Source of the DNA: Deltaproteobacteria bacterium | GTDB taxonomy: Bacteria > SAR324 > NAC60-12 | Length of the DNA: 9,950 nucleotides | Direction of reading: 5' to 3' | Assembly: GCA_002716165.1 (NCBI GenBank) | Contig: PAZT01000017.1 | Location: 1-9,950, forward strand | Shown: piece by piece, positions 6,980 through 9,950 of the stretch | Layout of the letters: each line of letters begins with the position of its first letter | How positions within the stretch are numbered: the first letter of the stretch is position 1 | Position numbers and translations under genes: made by a program | Notes under the pieces: model-generated | Told to the model about the DNA's origin: nothing | The model's input: only the letters and a program-made list of their open reading frames with translations | Database searches by the model: none

Positions 6980-9001
6980 ATGTCTTTTGAGACCCTTCTA
7001 AGTCCCATCAAAGTGGGCAATATGACTTTAAAAAATAGAGTTATGATGGGTTCAATGCATACTGGACTTGAAGAACATCCGGAAGGCTCAGAAAGACTTG
7101 CTGCTTTTTATGCAGAGCGGGCAAGAGGAGGAGCAGGACTTATTGTAACAGGCGGTTTTGCACCAAACGCTGAAGGTCGAGTTTTTGAAGATGGGGCTGA
7201 TCTTGTTTCTGAAGAGCAGTTGGCTTTTCACAGGCCTATTGTTAGCGCAGTGCATGAAAACGGGGGGAAAATAGCTTTGCAAATTCTGCATACAGGACGT
7301 TATGGGCTCATGGAAAATTGTGTGGCTCCATCACCAATTACTGCTCCGATAAATTTCTATAGGCCTAAAGAATTAAGCAATTCTGAGATTTTGCAAACTA
7401 TTGAAGACTATGCCAAATGCGCTAAACTTGCAAAAGATGCAGGTTATGATGGTGTCGAAATAATGGGTTCAGAAGGATATTTAATTAACCAATTTATTGC
7501 AAAATGTACTAATCACCGTTCGGATGAATGGGGAGGTAAATTTGGAAACCGAATAAAATTTCCTTTACGAATAGTTGAAAGGATTTGTGAAGAAGTTGGC
7601 AATAAGAATTTCATCATTATTTTTCGACTTTCATGTCTTGATTTAGTAGATGAAGGGAGCAGTTTTGAAGAGGTAGTTGAACTTGAGCAACGGGTAGACG
7701 AAGCAGGAGCATCTATTATAAATACGGGAATTGGCTGGCATGAAGCACGTGTCCCAACAATAGCAATGATGGTACCCCGAGCTGCATTTGCCTGGGTTAC
7801 TGGTAAGCTGCGTCCATACCTTAATATTCCAATTGTGACATCTAATAGAATAAATGATCCTCTAGTTGCAGAGAATCTTTTGAGGGAAGAGTTAGCCGAC
7901 ATGGTATCAATGGCAAGACCTTTTTTGGCCGATGAAAATTTTGTCAAAAAAACTGAAGAGGGTCGTCCGGAAGAAATAAACACTTGCATAGCCTGCAATC
8001 AAGCATGTCTGGATAATATTTTCCAGATGAAAACAGCTAGTTGTATGGTTAACCCAAGAGCTGGAAGAGAAACTGAGTTGAATTATGAACCTGCTCTTAC
8101 TCCTAAATCAATTGCTGTGATTGGTGCAGGTCCAGCAGGTATGACGGCAGCATACATTTCTGCAATGCGTGGACATAGTGTAACTTTGTTTGACCAGCGA
8201 AATGAATTAGGAGGACAGATAAATCTAGCAGTGAAAATTCCTGGTAAACAGGAATTTTTTGAAGTAATTCGGTTCTATAGGGTAATGCTAAAAAAATATG
8301 GAGTTGAAATAAAATTGGGACAAATCATAAATTCACAGTGCCCTCTTAAAGGAGAATTTGATGCTGTTGTTTTAGCCACTGGAGTCAGACCTCGTAAACT
8401 AGAAATGGAAGGATCAGATCATTCTAAGGTACTTAGTTATTTAGATGTGCTGGACTCGGAAAGAGCTGTAGGCAGCAAAGTTGCTATTATTGGTGCTGGA
8501 GGAATTGGTATCGATGTGGCACAGTACCTTACATCTCAGACTCCCTTTTCAAGAGACGTTCCTGATTATTTGAATGGTCACGGTATACTGGATACAAATG
8601 AAGCATTAGATGTTAGAAAACCCAAAAAACGTGAAGTTACAATATTACAGCGTTCCTCAGAAAAAATAGGGAAAAAGCTGGGTAAAACAACAGGTTGGGC
8701 ACATATCCAATCATTAAAATCTCATGGAGTTAAGCTTCTTCCAGGCGTTGTTTATGAAAAAATTGATGACTCAGGGTTACATTTACAAGTTTCCATGAAT
8801 AATTTTGAAAATCCTAAAGAAACAGTTTTGGACGTGGACAACATTATTGTTGCTGCTGGGCAGGAACCAAGGTGTGATTTGGAAAGTGATTTAAGGAAAT
8901 CAGGTTATGAAGTGTATGTTATCGGTGGGGCCAGAGAGTCAATGGGGCTTGATGCAGAATCTGCAATAAATGAAGGTGCAGAATTAGCTGCAAAACTGTA
9001 A
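6980..9001 (+). CDS. fadH: NADPH-dependent 2,4-dienoyl-CoA reductase (FadH type)
   Basis: FadH reduces 2,4-dienoyl-CoA formed during beta-oxidation of unsaturated fatty acids with even-position double bonds, using NADPH, FAD, FMN and a 4Fe-4S cluster. At 673 residues it has the same length as the E. coli enzyme and long stretches recall it closely: NRVMMGSMHTGLEE near 19, GGKIALQILHTGRY near 95, EGYLIN, NTGIGWHEAR. The Old-Yellow-Enzyme-like barrel (1 to about 330) contains the likely active-site Tyr167 and His254. Cys336, Cys339, Cys343 and Cys355 have the CxxCxxxCx11C spacing of the iron-sulfur site. The second half holds two Rossmann motifs, GAGPAG at 382-387 (FAD) and GAGGIG at 505-510 (NADPH), and LGKTTGWAH. 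No residue looks missing. It could act on other enoates, as related fusions do, but similarity to FadH is the strongest. No other fatty-acid gene is nearby. Confidence 0.93.
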   Translation: MSFETLLSPIKVGNMTLKNRVMMGSMHTGLEEHPEGSERLAAFYAERARGGAGLIVTGGFAPNAEGRVFEDGADLVSEEQLAFHRPIVSAVHENGGKIALQILHTGRYGLMENCVAPSPITAPINFYRPKELSNSEILQTIEDYAKCAKLAKDAGYDGVEIMGSEGYLINQFIAKCTNHRSDEWGGKFGNRIKFPLRIVERICEEVGNKNFIIIFRLSCLDLVDEGSSFEEVVELEQRVDEAGASIINTGIGWHEARVPTIAMMVPRAAFAWVTGKLRPYLNIPIVTSNRINDPLVAENLLREELADMVSMARPFLADENFVKKTEEGRPEEINTCIACNQACLDNIFQMKTASCMVNPRAGRETELNYEPALTPKSIAVIGAGPAGMTAAYISAMRGHSVTLFDQRNELGGQINLAVKIPGKQEFFEVIRFYRVMLKKYGVEIKLGQIINSQCPLKGEFDAVVLATGVRPRKLEMEGSDHSKVLSYLDVLDSERAVGSKVAIIGAGGIGIDVAQYLTSQTPFSRDVPDYLNGHGILDTNEALDVRKPKKREVTILQRSSEKIGKKLGKTTGWAHIQSLKSHGVKLLPGVVYEKIDDSGLHLQVSMNNFENPKETVLDVDNIIVAAGQEPRCDLESDLRKSGYEVYVIGGARESMGLDAESAINEGAELAAKL

Positions 9002-9080
9002 GTTTCAAGTTGGGACCTTTAACAACTATAATCTATATTTTATTTTACATTAATAAAGAAATTAAAAAAACATTTGAGGT

Positions 9081-9194
9081 ATGGCCTTTATATCAATAAC
9101 ACGTCAGCATATTTGTGATAAATATGATCCGTGGTCTGCCTTTTATAGAGTCATTAATACGTGGCCGAATCCTAATAGGTTTAAAATAATTTGA
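9081..9194 (+). CDS. Possible small ORF of 37 codons, unknown function
   Basis: ATG at 9081 opens a 37-residue frame ending in TGA at 9192-9194. The peptide starts MAFISITRQH and ends NPNRFKII, with the middle KYDPWSAFYRVINTWP rich in aromatic residues; I do not recognise it. GAGG lies only one base before the ATG, too close for a normal Shine-Dalgarno sequence. The first 100 bases (9081-9180) are about 37% G+C by hand count, while the spacer on either side is about 21% and 11%, so something here may be under selection or may be a gene remnant. A 7-base-pair hairpin at 9108-9126 lies inside it. It may equally be a non-coding RNA or chance. Confidence 0.2.
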   Translation: MAFISITRQHICDKYDPWSAFYRVINTWPNPNRFKII

Positions 9195-9202
9195 AATACT
9201 AG

Positions 9203-9227
9203 AAAAAAATAATATTTTATATTATTT
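9203..9227 (-). terminator. Possible Rho-independent terminator of nagA
   Basis: On the minus strand AAATAATAT pairs with ATATTATTT around a three-base loop (9207-9227), followed by a T-run (9203-9206, extending the stem's own Ts). It lies about 30 bases beyond the nagA stop codon. The stem has no G-C pair, so its strength is doubtful. Confidence 0.35.
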
Positions 9228-9233
9228 CTAAAT

Positions 9234-9256
9234 AAATTCTTTCTAGAGAATTTTTT
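9234..9256 (+). terminator. Possible terminator for the top strand between convergent genes
   Basis: AAATTCT at 9234-9240 pairs with AGAATTT at 9247-9253 around a six-base loop, and T-residues continue to 9256. It would end transcripts coming from fadH just before they run into nagA; its last two bases overlap the nagA stop codon. The stem is short and AT-rich. Confidence 0.3.
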
Positions 9257-9950
9257 ATGACTGATACAAAAAAGTTCCGCTGCGTGAGGCTTTTACATAC
9301 CATTCACCTTCACTTTCTTCCCACCAAATAGAGTTATTACTTCCGATATAACCATCAGATGCTTCTGTCGATTTGAGTATCTGCATAGGGTTTGAGCTGG
9401 CCCATGTTACTGCTTCATCTAAAGTAACCTTATACCATTGCATTACATTTCTAACACATTGGTCAAGTGTTACTGCAGATCCTGTTGGGCGTGAAGTTTT
9501 TTTATTAAAAATTACTGGTTTAGACTCAAGATTTAATTCAAGATTACCCAGTTTGTAAATTCCTGGTTCAGATGCAGCTCCTGCAGTAGCGTCAGTTATC
9601 AAAATAGTCCTTTTCGATTGCTTGGCTCTCAAATAAACTTTTAATACTTCTGGAGAGAGATGATAGCCATCTGCAATAAAGCTAGCACTTAGCTTATCCT
9701 CACTGAGTTGGGAAATTATGGGATTGTTGTTCTTTGATAGCTCTGATCTTGTGCCGTTACCCAAATGAGTAGAAAGCTTGGCACCAGCAAGAACAGCCTC
9801 GTGTATTTTCTCAGGACCAGCTGCCGTATGACCTATAGCAACGATTATCCCTTGAGATACTAAATACTCGATAAATGGTATAGCTCCGTCTAATTCTGGA
9901 GCAAGCGTTACAATGCAGATTCTTCCACCTGCTGTTTCCTGCAAACGCAG
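9255..9950 (-). CDS. nagA: NagA-like N-acetylglucosamine-6-phosphate deacetylase, C-terminal part (partial)
   Basis: NagA removes acetate from N-acetylglucosamine 6-phosphate in amino-sugar and peptidoglycan recycling. Only the last 231 residues are in the window. The frame stays open to the right edge, so the TTG at 9942-9944 is not the real start and roughly 150 residues are missing. Amidohydrolase landmarks are present in order: VTLAPE (about 9892-9909), GHTAAG with a metal-ligand His (9828-9830), STHLGNG with the second His (9765-9767), FIADGYHL, and ILITDATAG with the catalytic Asp (9591-9593), then a GSAVTLDQCVRNV helix and NPMQILK. The second His sits in THLGNG where E. coli NagA has THLYNAM, so this is a separate branch of the family and the substrate is less certain. 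The C-terminal tail (SIWWEESEGEWYV) replaces the usual G-x-ADLV ending. The gene converges on fadH and no other amino-sugar gene is visible. Confidence 0.8.
   Translation of the reverse strand: MRLQETAGGRICIVTLAPELDGAIPFIEYLVSQGIIVAIGHTAAGPEKIHEAVLAGAKLSTHLGNGTRSELSKNNNPIISQLSEDKLSASFIADGYHLSPEVLKVYLRAKQSKRTILITDATAGAASEPGIYKLGNLELNLESKPVIFNKKTSRPTGSAVTLDQCVRNVMQWYKVTLDEAVTWASSNPMQILKSTEASDGYIGSNNSIWWEESEGEWYVKASRSGTFLYQS

Noticed and set aside
7513..7998. 161-codon open frame on the minus strand inside fadH
   Set aside because: It lies fully opposite a strongly conserved gene and its translation shows no recognisable domain, so it is a shadow of fadH codon use.
9160..9180. GGCCGAATCC, resembling a tRNA T-arm, in the fadH-nagA spacer
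   Set aside because: No matching acceptor, D or anticodon arms could be found around it, and the T-stem does not pair properly.
9373..9558. 61-codon open frame on the plus strand opposite nagA
   Set aside because: It overlaps the conserved C-terminal half of the NagA-like gene and has no recognisable product.

Overview
This is an AT-rich (by eye roughly 37% G+C) stretch of a Gram-negative-type bacterial chromosome holding ordinary housekeeping genes. I see no mobile element, CRISPR array, rRNA or tRNA. The lineage cannot be fixed from the sequence. A homodimeric-type pyruvate dehydrogenase E1, an E3 with its own lipoyl domain, a rho-rpmE-prfA cluster, an FadH-type dienoyl-CoA reductase and starts mostly lacking Shine-Dalgarno sequences fit several Gram-negative groups. 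A Verrucomicrobiota/PVC member is one guess, held with low confidence.

Left part (1-3883, + strand): a pyruvate dehydrogenase operon. The 3' end of aceE (E1) is followed after 10 bases by aceF (E2), whose stop overlaps the start of lpdA (E3) as ATGA. Together they convert pyruvate, CoA and NAD+ to acetyl-CoA, CO2 and NADH. E2 has one lipoyl domain and E3 carries a second, closely similar one.

Middle part (3884-6852, + strand): a 316-base spacer with an AT-rich palindrome and a C-rich, G-poor stretch that looks like a Rho-loading leader. It is followed by rho (termination factor), rpmE (ribosomal protein L31, zinc-binding form) and prfA (release factor 1). rpmE and prfA are 6 bases apart, and all three genes serve transcription termination or translation.

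Right part (6853-9950): a 127-base spacer, then fadH (+), a complete 673-residue 2,4-dienoyl-CoA reductase for degrading unsaturated fatty acids. A 253-base spacer follows, holding a possible 37-codon ORF and AT-rich hairpins between convergent genes. The last feature is the 3' part of a NagA-like N-acetylglucosamine-6-phosphate deacetylase on the - strand, cut by the window edge.

The main points for a second look are the duplicated lipoyl domain on E3, the possible autogenous Rho leader, the short G+C island with a small ORF at 9081-9194, and the divergent NagA motif. None amounts to a clearly new system.
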